Source of the DNA: Geitlerinema sp. BBD 1991-9
GTDB lineage: Bacteria; Cyanobacteriota; Cyanobacteriia; Cyanobacteriales; Geitlerinemataceae
NCBI GenBank assembly: GCA_001657325.1
Contig: LWRO01000021.1
Location: 124,001 to 188,000 of the forward strand
DNA: 64,000 bases
Direction of reading: 5' to 3'
Under the pieces are notes generated by a model. The model saw only the letters and a list, made by a program, of their open reading frames with translations. It searched no databases and was not told the DNA's origin. Shown one piece after another: positions 10,007 through 18,043 of this stretch (its first letter is position 1; every line of letters begins with the position of its first letter). The position numbers and the translations under genes were made by a program.

Positions 10007-10053
10007 ATATAACGTATTTCGTCAGTATTTCACGATTCCTTAAACTCAGTGTA

Positions 10054-10196
10054 ACGTTTGTTGACGGGAAAGGGCGGATAAGAGTCGATTCCGTTATCGA
10101 TCGATCCCCCATTGGGAAAAGGGATTTTTGACTAAGTTCGCGTTATATCTCGGATCGCCGGACACTTCTTCGCCAATCCAATCCGGTCGATCGAAG
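10054..10196. repeat. Direct repeat copy A (143 bp)
   Basis: Nearly identical to 11992-12132; the difference seen is a 2-bp indel (CGTTATATCTCGG here, CGTTATCTCGG in copy B). The two copies flank about 1.8 kb holding the RTX gene. On the minus strand it encodes the C-terminal residues of a CYTH protein. Confidence 0.9.
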
Positions 10197-10198
10197 TG
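10094..10198 (-). pseudogene. Orphan 3' end of a CYTH-domain gene
   Basis: On the minus strand this copy reads FDRPDWIGEEVSGDPRYNAN and on through LVKNPFSQW to a stop at 10094. That is a normal CYTH C-terminus (the family commonly ends GDPRYYNxNLVKxPxS.W). The rest of the gene is absent: sequence beyond 10196 does not match the full CYTH gene at 12081-12503. It preserves the reading frame that the full gene has lost through a 2-bp indel. Confidence 0.7.
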
Positions 10199-10486
10199 CA
10201 ATTTTTCCCCAGTTCGATCTCGCGATGTTGGTTTCTCAATGCGTCCGTCAATCGAGGGAAGTTGGAGGAAATGTGGCGTTGCGAGAATTTCGTGAAGTGG
10301 TTCGGTTGCAACCTTCTCGCTTGTCTGCTGCCAACACCCACCCACATTGAGGTATTTGAACGTTCTAACTCTCTCAATCTTACCTTTATAAACTTTTATA
10401 ACGATTTCTAGATTAACCCGTAAAAAGTCCTAGTTTTACCTCGATAGAAATATAGAAATCTATGACTTTCGACAGGAGAAACAACA

Positions 10487-11803
10487 ATGGTTCTCAGCAT
10501 TTCAACGCAAGGCGGATTTGACTTTGGGATTGCCAGCGACAGTGACAATATTTTAGACTTCTCGCAACTCCCCAGTGGTGAAATATCTCAGCTACAGGGT
10601 TCCCTTTCAACAGATGCAATCGTCTTATTGGGTGGGAACGATATCGCCATGGACGATGCAGCGGGACGTATTTATTTCGGAAATGCTGGTAACGATGTCA
10701 TCAACGGCGGCGATGGCGAGGATACGATGTTGGGTGGTCAGGATAACGATATGCTGACGGGAGAGAGTGGAAATGATGTTTTATCCGGAGATCGCGGTTT
10801 CGACACGTTGACGGGTGGCGGTGGAGCCGACCAATTTCTCTTGGCGGCTTCGGCTCAACAGGGGAGCGATATCATCACCGATTTCCAAGATGGTGTGGAT
10901 AAGATCCGTCTCCCCGATGGCGTTTCGTTTGCCAATTTACAGGTTCAAGCGTCGGGTACGTCTACGCTGATTTTGCAGAATGGCGAACAGTTGGCGGTTC
11001 TGAGTGATGTTGCGTCTTCTTCGATCGGTCGCGATGATTTTGTGGGGGGTTCTTCTTCGCCACCAACCCCGTCAGGCGATCCGGGTGACACGCTCAGTAC
11101 GGCGTTGAACTTGGGAGCGTTGAGTGGAAACTTTTCCTATGAAGAGTTTGTAGGAACCACCGATCGAAATGATTTTTATCGTTTCGATATTCCTGCTACT
11201 AGCAACTTTAGTTACCGAATTGATGGCTTGAGCGACACTATCTACTCAAAACTGATCTTTGATGCGAACAACAATGGAGAAGTTGAGTCTTCTGAAGACT
11301 TGATTTACGATGCCGGATCGCGTGTTGTCTCGGGCAGTTCAAATTTAGGGGCAGGGACTTATTTTCTCCAAGTTTATACAGGATATAGTGATGACAATAC
11401 TAGCTACAGTTTAAGTCTCGAAACAACGCCTCGAACGATTACGACACCCGCCGATCCGGGCAATCAATTGTCTGAAGCTTTGAATCTGGGGTCTCTCAGC
11501 GGAACGATAAACTTCACGGATTTTGTTGGCACAGTCGATCGAAATGATTTTTATCGCTTCGATATTCCTGCTACTAGCAACTTTAGTTATCGAATTGATG
11601 GCTTGAGTGACACTATCTACTCAAAACTAATCTTTGATGCGAACAATAATGGAGAAGTTGAGTCTTCTGAAGACCTGATCTACGATGCCGGATCGAGTGT
11701 TGTATCGGGCAGTTCAAATTTAGGGGCAGGGACTTATTTTCTCCAAGTTTATACAGGATATAGTGATGACAATACTAGCTATAGCTTGAGTCTTTCTGCT
11801 TAA
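10487..11803 (+). CDS. RTX (haemolysin-type Ca2+-binding) protein with two pre-peptidase C-terminal-like domains
   Basis: 438 aa, preceded by AGGAG nine bases before ATG. Residues about 75-120 contain RTX nonapeptides (GNDVINGGDGEDTMLGG and similar) that fold into a Ca2+ beta-roll. Two tandem domains of about 115 residues follow (about 200-315 and 325-437), each starting DPG(D/N).LS.ALNLG and resembling bacterial pre-peptidase C-terminal domains. The copies are almost identical in DNA, so the duplication is recent. No N-terminal signal peptide; RTX proteins usually leave by type I secretion with a C-terminal signal, here replaced by the duplicated domain. Flanked by 141/143-bp direct repeats, which suggests acquisition or rearrangement. 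Probable extracellular or surface protein; substrate unknown. Confidence 0.8.
   Translation: MVLSISTQGGFDFGIASDSDNILDFSQLPSGEISQLQGSLSTDAIVLLGGNDIAMDDAAGRIYFGNAGNDVINGGDGEDTMLGGQDNDMLTGESGNDVLSGDRGFDTLTGGGGADQFLLAASAQQGSDIITDFQDGVDKIRLPDGVSFANLQVQASGTSTLILQNGEQLAVLSDVASSSIGRDDFVGGSSSPPTPSGDPGDTLSTALNLGALSGNFSYEEFVGTTDRNDFYRFDIPATSNFSYRIDGLSDTIYSKLIFDANNNGEVESSEDLIYDAGSRVVSGSSNLGAGTYFLQVYTGYSDDNTSYSLSLETTPRTITTPADPGNQLSEALNLGSLSGTINFTDFVGTVDRNDFYRFDIPATSNFSYRIDGLSDTIYSKLIFDANNNGEVESSEDLIYDAGSSVVSGSSNLGAGTYFLQVYTGYSDDNTSYSLSLSA
11089..11800 (+). repeat. Intragenic tandem duplication in the RTX gene
   Basis: About 340 bp (about 11089-11430) are repeated at about 11459-11800 with very few base differences; the stretch encoding RNDFYRFDIPATSNFSYRID to the domain end is nearly unchanged. 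A roughly 30-bp linker separates the copies. Recent duplication or gene conversion, and a hotspot for copy-number change. Confidence 0.9.
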
Positions 11804-11810
11804 GTGCAAA

Positions 11811-11890
11811 TTGCGTAGAGTGCGTTCGCGGGAAATAGAATTCGGCGGAAGTCGAGCCGATCGAATTCCCGCGTAACGCACCCGCAACCC
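11811..11890. repeat. Imperfect inverted repeat, GTGCGTT-CGCGGGAA family
   Basis: Left arm GTGCGTTCGCGGGAA (about 11819-11833) pairs with TTCCCGCGTAACGCAC (about 11866-11881), and flanking bases extend the similarity. Related inverted repeats occur near 27777-27892 and 63881-63954. It lies just after the RTX stop codon and could act as a terminator or be a second small repeat family. Confidence 0.55.
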
Positions 11891-11991
11891 TTACAATAAC
11901 CCCCCAAAATCGGTGCGTTTGGCGGATTTTGAATCTTCTCATTTTTTCCAAAAATCCACTGCCGCCTAAGGCGCTCTACTGGACTAGCGTT

Positions 11992-12132
11992 ACGTTTGTT
12001 GACGGGAAAGGGCGGATAAGAGTCGATTCCGTTATCGATCGATCCCCCATTGGGAAAAGGGATTTTTGACTAAGTTCGCGTTATCTCGGATCGCCGGACA
12101 CTTCTTCGCCAATCCAATCCGGTCGATCGAAG
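11992..12132. repeat. Direct repeat copy B (141 bp)
   Basis: Second copy of the repeat at 10054-10196, lacking 2 bp. It overlaps the 3' end of the full CYTH gene and is responsible for its early stop at 12081. Confidence 0.9.
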
Positions 12133-12503
12133 GGTTGATTTTCGTCGCTGAGTTCGACTTCTGCTAAAATCAACCCCTCGTTTTCACCTAAGAATTCGTC
12201 AATTTCCCACAGCAGATTTCCGAATTCGATCGAGTAACGAAATTTTTCAATGATGGGCTTGTCGCACAGGTTATCTAGCATTTCCCGAGCTTCGGAGACT
12301 GGAATGGTATATTCGTATTCCAATCGAGATACACCAACCGTTGCACCTTTAATTGTTAAATAGCCGGTTTCTCCAGCGATGCGAACGCGCACCGCTAAGC
12401 CTTTTTCGCGCACTAAATATCCCTGGCGGTACAGTGTTCTCGATCCTAAGTTTCGCCATCCGTCGTGGTTGACTAAAAATTTACGTTCGATTTCAGTTGC
12501 CAT
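12081..12503 (-). CDS. CYTH-domain (triphosphate tunnel metalloenzyme) protein, C-terminally truncated
   Basis: 140 aa with the diagnostic ExExK start (MATEIERKFLV), GYLTIKG and the acidic WEIDEFLGENEGLILAEVEL strands of the triphosphate tunnel fold. Bacterial members hydrolyse inorganic tripolyphosphate or thiamine triphosphate with Mg2+. The reading stops right after GDPR. The repeat copy at 10094-10198 shows that about 17 more residues (YNANLVKNPFSQWGIDR) were once encoded and that a 2-bp loss created the stop. With them the protein would have the usual length of about 157. The lost tail may weaken the tunnel; activity is uncertain. A decay intermediate or a recent mutation. Confidence 0.85.
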   Translation of the reverse strand: MATEIERKFLVNHDGWRNLGSRTLYRQGYLVREKGLAVRVRIAGETGYLTIKGATVGVSRLEYEYTIPVSEAREMLDNLCDKPIIEKFRYSIEFGNLLWEIDEFLGENEGLILAEVELSDENQPFDRPDWIGEEVSGDPR

Positions 12504-12559
12504 TTCAATACTGTTGGGATAAAGCTGGCATCTCGGACTGAGCGAATCCGAAGTTTAAA

Positions 12560-12672
12560 GGGTGCATCTAAGGGTGCATCTCAATTTCGTAGAAAGACCC
12601 CTCCGCTTTCGGCACTTCCCCTTAGTCAGGGGGGGATGGGTGGGGTTCCGATCGCAAAAGTGAGATGCACAC
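12560..12672. mobile_element. MITE copy 3 (GGGTGCATCTCA family)
   Basis: The left end is doubled (GGGTGCATCT at 12560 and GGGTGCATCTCA at 12572); the right end is TGAGATGCACAC at 12661-12672. Counting from 12560, the flanking octamers AGTTTAAA (12552-12559 and 12673-12680) are identical, a perfect 8-bp target duplication. Inner palindrome as in the other copies. Confidence 0.85.
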
Positions 12673-12757
12673 AGTTTAAAGTTTAAGAAATTCCAAGAAC
12701 AAGAAAATCCAAAATCGAGAAAATAAGCGATCTTCATTATACTAATAAAACTGCAAT

Positions 12758-12779
12758 AGGGCGGCAACAAGACCGCCCT
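12758..12779 (-). terminator. Likely terminator of the 48-aa and GH15 genes
   Basis: Stem AGGGCGG / CCGCCCT with an 8-nt loop; on the minus strand it is followed by a moderately T-rich tract (ATTGCAGTTTTATTAG). It lies just after the stop of the small gene at 12789-12935. Confidence 0.6.
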
Positions 12780-12788
12780 CAATATAAA

Positions 12789-12935
12789 TTATGGATTCAT
12801 CCAATCGAATCTTTTGTGATTTTTACCTCGCCGCCAATCCCTCATCGGCTTGTTATTCCGGCAGCGATCCCAACCGTGGGCGCGTGCGAAGAGATTGTGG
12901 TTGTAAGCGAAGCGTTGACTTTCGTGTTCGCTCAT
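12789..12935 (-). CDS. Small basic protein of 48 aa, unknown function
   Basis: Reading from ATG at 12935 gives MSEHESQRFAYNHNLFARAH, then GWDRCRNNKPMRDWRRGKNH and KRFDWMNP before TAA. Arg/Asn/His/Trp-rich and basic with no membrane segment, which suggests nucleic-acid or ribosome binding but proves nothing. Translation is supported by TGGAG nine bases before the ATG, and the stop is followed at once by a terminator-like hairpin. It lies 83 bp downstream of the GH15 gene on the same strand, so it may be the last gene of that transcript. No family recognised with certainty. Confidence 0.6.
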   Translation of the reverse strand: MSEHESQRFAYNHNLFARAHGWDRCRNNKPMRDWRRGKNHKRFDWMNP

Positions 12936-13018
12936 AGGCGTAACTCCACAATGAAACCCCAAAAGATGGCATTTAGCAAACCTAATTTAGTCACGCCAAA
13001 AGTCAATCTACCTCTATT

Positions 13019-16000
13019 TTAACGGATCGATTGGGATGTTCGCATCGTTTCCACGGTTGCCGTTTCACCTTCCGTTTCCGTTTCTTCTGCCGCCATGGTA
13101 CTGAGGAACTGGAAGGCGTTCACGATCGATTTCGCACAGACGTAAGGCGACGATTCGTAGAACGTACTCCACGCCACTGCTTTATCTTCGTCGTATCGAT
13201 CGATCCGTTCGGGATATCGTTCGTGCCACGCTAACCGTACCGCATGGCCGATCAATACGTCGAGAACGATGTAGTCGTCAATTTGAAGATCGGGATTTCG
13301 ATCGAAGATCGCCATGAGTTCGACTAACGCCTCGATCGTCAAATGGCGGTATTGCGGCGCGTGAATTTTATTGAGCAACCATTCCACCCGTAGCGCAAAA
13401 TTTTTCTCTCCAGGCGTCATTTCTGCCAAGATCGACTCGCTATCCAAACGATTTCGGCTTTCCACTTTGTCACCGATCACCAGTCCCTTACAGTGTTGTA
13501 AAATTTCCCAAGCCCCTGGATAGAAGTTTTTCGGAACTCGTCCGGCAGCCCCGTCTCGCTGGCGTTTTTTCAGCCAACTTTGCGGCGGCACTTGCTGGCT
13601 GTCGTCTTCGGGTAACACCTGCCAATCGATCGCTTTTCCAAAAGGCTTAACGTGCAATGCTTCTTGCTTTTGCAAACGGCGGTTAAAGCCCGTATATCCC
13701 GCGATCGCTTGTCGCAGTCTGGTTTTAATTTCAAACGGACTCAACTGCATGAGCTTGCCATAGGCTTCGTCTTGCGTCACCCCAAACTCGCTGACAATTT
13801 CACTAGCGAGCAGCAGGATTAAATAACCGACGCGCAACGTCAACAAGCCGTCAAACAATCGAGGTTCGGCTTGGATAATAATTCCCAAATAGATTAAAAC
13901 TTCTTGGGTTAATACGCGATCTCGAATATCTTCCCGACAAAAATGTTCGATTTTGTCCATCAAAACTTCGTAGGGAAGCGGGCGAGTAATCAGCGATCCT
14001 TCACTAAATAACTTTCCGATCGCAATGTGTTTTTGGCGAACGAGAATATCGGTAACGGCTTCTGACAGGCCGATACTCATTTTTTTGAGCAGTGCCGCCG
14101 TGTAACGCACCACCGACCAATGCACCTGAGCGTCTCCACCATTGGCTTTGACGTTGCTGGCTTTGCTGTAGAGTTCTTCAAGCAAATTCGCGACAGTGAC
14201 GGGATGTTCTTCGCCCCAACCCGTATCGAATTCGAGACCTTCTAAGGTGACTAATGTACGCAGAATTTCGACCTGCTCGTACATATTTTGAGATCGACGC
14301 AATCGATCGAGCAGAACATCAATATCTCGCTCGCATTCCAAGCTGAACTCTTGCGATGGAGACAGCGGAACGTTTCGATCTCGACGATCGATCGGATAAG
14401 CGGTACGTGCCGACGTTTTAGTTTCGGAAATGGGGGTAAACTCCGTTTTATGCAGCAAATTCACCCGTTCGGTTTTGGCCGTTAACGCCAGTTGGTTGAG
14501 GTGTCCGAGTTGTACGGGAGTTCCTTCACAGTCCCCATCTCGCAACTGCAACATCAATTGCAACAGCGCGTCTTGACCGGTTTCGACCAGTTGGCGCGTC
14601 AGCATTAATACGATTGTCGGCCGTCCTAAGTCAAACCAGTGCCGCGACACGTAAGCGATTTCACTTTTAATTTGGGCGACGAGAAAGTGATAGTCGAGGG
14701 TTAAATAAAACTGTTTTTGATTGAGGAACGACGGCAAAAAGACGGCTGTTTCGTCGTGAATTTGAAAAATGCGGGAGGTGGTCAGACTTCGCAAACGTCG
14801 GATAGGACGACCGCTGAGATTGAGTTTGTCTTCGCGCCCGACTTGGTGGTAAATCCAAGTGAGTTCTTCAGCGGGGCGAACTTGAATCGGTTCGATTTGG
14901 TCGGTGGTTTCAGTGGCGATGCCGTAAGTGGCGAGTTCGGCTTTCAGGTGTTCGTCTTCTACGAGAAGGGCGATTTGGACGACCGCCGGACTACCGTTTC
15001 GCCGTCGCAAATGCCGGCCGAGGGGATCGATGTCGCCGAGTTCGATAAAGCCTTCGTCGAGCAGTTGTGCCAACCAATAGAGACTTTGCGCCCAAACGAG
15101 CGGAACGTTTTCGTTAGGAAGGCGCGTTTGGGAATGTGGGTTTTCGCGTTCGGCTTCGATGCTCTCTTCGGGAACGTAGTACACCTCGGGCAGCAGTTGC
15201 CAACCGTTGCGTTCGACGAGGAGGGTTTCGAGTTTTTGTCGGTAGTCGCTGGCGGCCGATCGATCTCCGCGAAAGAGGTGGTTGAGATATAAATAGGTGA
15301 AAAACAGCGGCCACTCGCACTCGATATGCTCGAACTGTTGGAGTTCGTGGGGTTCGTAGTGCAGGCGGTTCGTATCTTCAATGACGGTTTGGTGTCCGTC
15401 GCGAAGGAAACGCTTGCAACCGTAATTCCCTTGCAGCTTCTCGACGATCTTGCGATGGGTTCGATCGATCAGTTGTTCGTCTTCTGCTGCAAATGCCGGA
15501 AACCCGATGACGCTCAACACGGCTGCATCGACTTCTTTCGAGTTGGATTCGCGGGGCAGTAAAGCTTCCAGGGTAATGCGCGTGCGGGCGATGTCGTCGG
15601 AGAGAATGTGTACGACGGAGGATCGATCGCCTCGCGTTCCGAACAGATTCAAACCGTCGATCGCTTCGAGAGCGGCTTTCGCCATCCCGACGGAACTGGC
15701 ATTGAGTTCGGGGTTGCCGTGGTTGATTTTGTTGCCCCGTTCCCAAATGCCGTAATCGGGGGTTCGATACGCCCGTCCGATGTAATACACCAAGTTTTGG
15801 ACGAAATTGACTTCGTCGAGCGTGAAAACGATCTGCAATCCCGACGCAGTCATCTGCGCCAACAGCAGAACGAAGATAGAGGTTGCATCGACTTGGAGGT
15901 GTCCCCACTCGTTATCGCCGACGATGGTGTGACCCGTTTCGGTGTCGTATTTGGCGTGAAGGGCATCGAGGGGATCTTGAGTGTGTTTGAAGCGCTCGAC

Positions 16001-16330
16001 TTTGGGGGCTTGGCGCATCATGGCGCACAGTAAACCCCGCATGAGTTTAACGGTGCTGTGTTCGAGTTCGTAAGCTCGCCCTTGGTGCGTGTCGAGTTTG
16101 CGGTAGGCAAGGGCGAGTCCCCAAGCGGCGAGGATGCTGTAAACGTTGTCCCGAACCCATGCGTCGGTGTAGTCGCCGTGTTCGTTGACAGCAGTACTGG
16201 CGGGAAGGAGTCCGGTAACGGGGTGTTGTTTGGCGAGGATAACGCCTTTGATGCAGGTATAGAATCGATCGAGCCGTTGGAGTCGATCGAGATCGAAGGG
16301 TGTAGAGGAATTGGAAAGGGCGGTTTGCAT
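13019..16330 (-). CDS. Glycoside hydrolase family 15-like / phosphorylase kinase alpha-like protein
   Basis: 1103 aa. The N-terminal (alpha/alpha)6 region resembles GH15 glucoamylases and the alpha/beta regulatory subunits of animal phosphorylase kinase: DYTDAWVRDNVYSI near residue 60, EWGHLQVDATSIFVLLLAQM near 170 and YGIWERGNKINHG near 210. The C-terminal half is the long helical region typical of the cyanobacterial members. Their role is not settled; glycogen or oligosaccharide metabolism is a reasonable guess. No signal peptide, so cytoplasmic. ATG at 16330; DUF3122 lies upstream on the same strand with 95 bp between. Alternative product name: phosphorylase b kinase regulatory-subunit-like protein. 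Confidence 0.85.
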   Translation of the reverse strand: MQTALSNSSTPFDLDRLQRLDRFYTCIKGVILAKQHPVTGLLPASTAVNEHGDYTDAWVRDNVYSILAAWGLALAYRKLDTHQGRAYELEHSTVKLMRGLLCAMMRQAPKVERFKHTQDPLDALHAKYDTETGHTIVGDNEWGHLQVDATSIFVLLLAQMTASGLQIVFTLDEVNFVQNLVYYIGRAYRTPDYGIWERGNKINHGNPELNASSVGMAKAALEAIDGLNLFGTRGDRSSVVHILSDDIARTRITLEALLPRESNSKEVDAAVLSVIGFPAFAAEDEQLIDRTHRKIVEKLQGNYGCKRFLRDGHQTVIEDTNRLHYEPHELQQFEHIECEWPLFFTYLYLNHLFRGDRSAASDYRQKLETLLVERNGWQLLPEVYYVPEESIEAERENPHSQTRLPNENVPLVWAQSLYWLAQLLDEGFIELGDIDPLGRHLRRRNGSPAVVQIALLVEDEHLKAELATYGIATETTDQIEPIQVRPAEELTWIYHQVGREDKLNLSGRPIRRLRSLTTSRIFQIHDETAVFLPSFLNQKQFYLTLDYHFLVAQIKSEIAYVSRHWFDLGRPTIVLMLTRQLVETGQDALLQLMLQLRDGDCEGTPVQLGHLNQLALTAKTERVNLLHKTEFTPISETKTSARTAYPIDRRDRNVPLSPSQEFSLECERDIDVLLDRLRRSQNMYEQVEILRTLVTLEGLEFDTGWGEEHPVTVANLLEELYSKASNVKANGGDAQVHWSVVRYTAALLKKMSIGLSEAVTDILVRQKHIAIGKLFSEGSLITRPLPYEVLMDKIEHFCREDIRDRVLTQEVLIYLGIIIQAEPRLFDGLLTLRVGYLILLLASEIVSEFGVTQDEAYGKLMQLSPFEIKTRLRQAIAGYTGFNRRLQKQEALHVKPFGKAIDWQVLPEDDSQQVPPQSWLKKRQRDGAAGRVPKNFYPGAWEILQHCKGLVIGDKVESRNRLDSESILAEMTPGEKNFALRVEWLLNKIHAPQYRHLTIEALVELMAIFDRNPDLQIDDYIVLDVLIGHAVRLAWHERYPERIDRYDEDKAVAWSTFYESSPYVCAKSIVNAFQFLSTMAAEETETEGETATVETMRTSQSIR

Positions 16331-16425
16331 TTCGAGCGTGTCGAGCTGGCTGTTTTGACCGTTTGCGTGGAGCGAGGTATCGCACTGACGATCGGGAACC
16401 GCCGCTTTCTGTTGAGGGAATTGGG

Positions 16426-16995
16426 TTAGTCGGCGATAACCCCGGTTTCGTTAAGAACGTCTTGCCATTCTAATATAACGGGGTAAGGGATTGGCAGCGT
16501 GCGCGGTGTGTCGCTGAGGGGAAGCGTCAGTTGTAAGGCTCCCCGTTTGGGAATGCGATCGACGATGGCGTTGAGATCGTATTCGCCGATGTTGGGAGCG
16601 GGGGATTTTTCAGCAAATCGATCGAGAACGGTTAAATTGTCACCTCGCTCGGTAGAAATTGTCAGATCGGCGGGATGTTTGAATTCAACCGCGTCGGGAA
16701 ATCCTGCGAGGCGCAGGTGGGTCTTTTGAACGATATCTTGCGTTTCGGGGTCTTGTTTGATGCGTTTGTAAAAAATTACCTGCCAGGCATCGCCCAGGTT
16801 GTCTTTAATGGTGTGTCGGGCTTGGTAGACGACTTGTCCGGGGGCTTCGGTTTGGTGGCGGACTAAGGCAAAGGCGGAGGGGGTATCCAACGAGATAGAA
16901 GCTGTCGAAATAACGAGAAGAAAAGCGATCGAAATTGTTAGCACTTTGAACGTCGATCGGAACGTCGATCGAATCGCTCTCAACAGATCGGACAT
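16426..16995 (-). CDS. DUF3122 domain protein (exported, cyanobacterial)
   Basis: 189 aa. A basic N-terminus and hydrophobic core (about 17-35) ending in SAFA suggest Sec export with cleavage near residue 43. The mature part carries the DUF3122 pattern (QVVYQARHTIKDNLGDAWQV with IFYKR, and later TLPIPYPVILEWQDVL). This family is found mainly in cyanobacteria and has no known activity. Start ATG at 16995. It precedes the GH15-like gene on the same strand and may share its transcript. Confidence 0.75.
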   Translation of the reverse strand: MSDLLRAIRSTFRSTFKVLTISIAFLLVISTASISLDTPSAFALVRHQTEAPGQVVYQARHTIKDNLGDAWQVIFYKRIKQDPETQDIVQKTHLRLAGFPDAVEFKHPADLTISTERGDNLTVLDRFAEKSPAPNIGEYDLNAIVDRIPKRGALQLTLPLSDTPRTLPIPYPVILEWQDVLNETGVIAD

Positions 16996-17119
16996 GGGAA
17001 TTTTTTGAACTCACTACTTCTGTCGATCTTAACGTGATTTTTAGAGGTTCGATCGAGCCTTTTAATGCAATCTTGAGACGCCAATTCAAACTTCAAGAAC
17101 GAGACCTCAAAAAAATCTC

Positions 17120-17147
17120 AAAAAAAAGGACAAACAACAGTTTGCCC
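17120..17147 (-). terminator. Rho-independent terminator of the Tll0287-like gene
   Basis: On the minus strand the stem GGGCAAAC / GTTTGTCC with loop TGTT is followed by eight T. It lies 54 bp after the stop at 17201. Clear intrinsic terminator. Confidence 0.85.
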
Positions 17148-17200
17148 TTCAAATTGTATTTTCAAAATACAATCGATCGTGTTGGTAGGAAATCTGAAAA

Positions 17201-17782
17201 TTATTGAAGGTAGGGAACGAAAACAGAATACATTCCGCGAAGGTCGCCAGCCTTGAAATCGTAAGCTAAATCGTTGGGATAGTTATCTTTCACGAATTTC
17301 GGACGTTCGTTTTTCGTCCCGTGACAACCGAGACAACTGGCTTCAACATTAATGCGGCGGTAGTAACGAGTTCCCGCTCGTCCGTTAACGGTTTCTTTTG
17401 CCCAAAAACCCATCAAATCGGGATTGTTTTCAAATGCGTCTAATGCCAAACTTGCCGTTTCGGTATCCGGTGCGTGGGCGGGGTTGCGGTATTTCTTAGC
17501 AATTTGCTTGACTTGCCATCCCGTTTCTTCTCCGAGTTGTTTCGCCCGCATTCCCACGGGTTTACACACTTTTTTCATCGTTTGAAGGGTGGGTTCTTCC
17601 GTCTGTCCTTCGAGTGTCGAAGCGAGTCCCGAACGCATTCGATCGAGTTGTTCGATTTCGCTAACGACTTTCGAGAGTTCGTTCGGCTCGATCGATTGGG
17701 CGCGAGCTGGTAAACTCCAAAACGTGACGCAGAACAGGGCGAGCAGGATGCTCCACACCCCGCGAACGAGTGCTGTTTTCAT
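17201..17782 (-). CDS. Tll0287-like c-type haem protein (DUF3365)
   Basis: 193 aa with a signal peptide (hydrophobic 9-24, cleavage likely after ARA at 28) and one c-type haem site CLGCH at residues 150-154. The fold family is that of Tll0287 of Thermosynechococcus, a PAS-like haem protein also related to bacterial DUF3365 sensor domains. Probably periplasmic or lumenal, acting in redox sensing or electron transfer; the partner is unknown. Start ATG at 17782; a monocistronic unit with its own terminator. Confidence 0.85.
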   Translation of the reverse strand: MKTALVRGVWSILLALFCVTFWSLPARAQSIEPNELSKVVSEIEQLDRMRSGLASTLEGQTEEPTLQTMKKVCKPVGMRAKQLGEETGWQVKQIAKKYRNPAHAPDTETASLALDAFENNPDLMGFWAKETVNGRAGTRYYRRINVEASCLGCHGTKNERPKFVKDNYPNDLAYDFKAGDLRGMYSVFVPYLQ

Positions 17783-18043
17783 GGGCTTCCGTTCGATACA
17801 CTGTCGATACGTGGTGAATAACTGCCCAACGGTCGAGAATAGGAGGGGTTGTCGGTTGTCCAGATTAGTTCGAGGCCGTCAGGCAGTCTTTTACATTATA
17901 ACCATATAGTTGATTAAAGCGAGCGATCTCGCCGCTAAAAATTTATCAAAAAAATTGGATTTTAAACCCCGTCCCTTCGACTTGTCTCAGGGCAAGCCTT
18001 CTAGGACGGCTTTACAATAGATGTTAGTGGTTAAACTGCCCAA

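Larger units (their letters stand above)
10007..10486. other. Intergenic region with direct-repeat copy A
   Basis: Holds the 143-bp direct repeat A (10054-10196) with the CYTH tail remnant, then about 290 bp without a recognisable gene. The last 90 bp are AT-rich and end with AGGAG (about 10473-10477) ahead of the ATG at 10487. The region therefore carries the promoter of the RTX gene and probably that of tldD on the other strand. Confidence 0.6.

Noticed and set aside
14717-15292. 191-aa frame opposite the GH15-like gene
   Set aside because: Shadow of a strongly coding minus-strand gene in GC-richer DNA; no recognisable domain or ribosome site.
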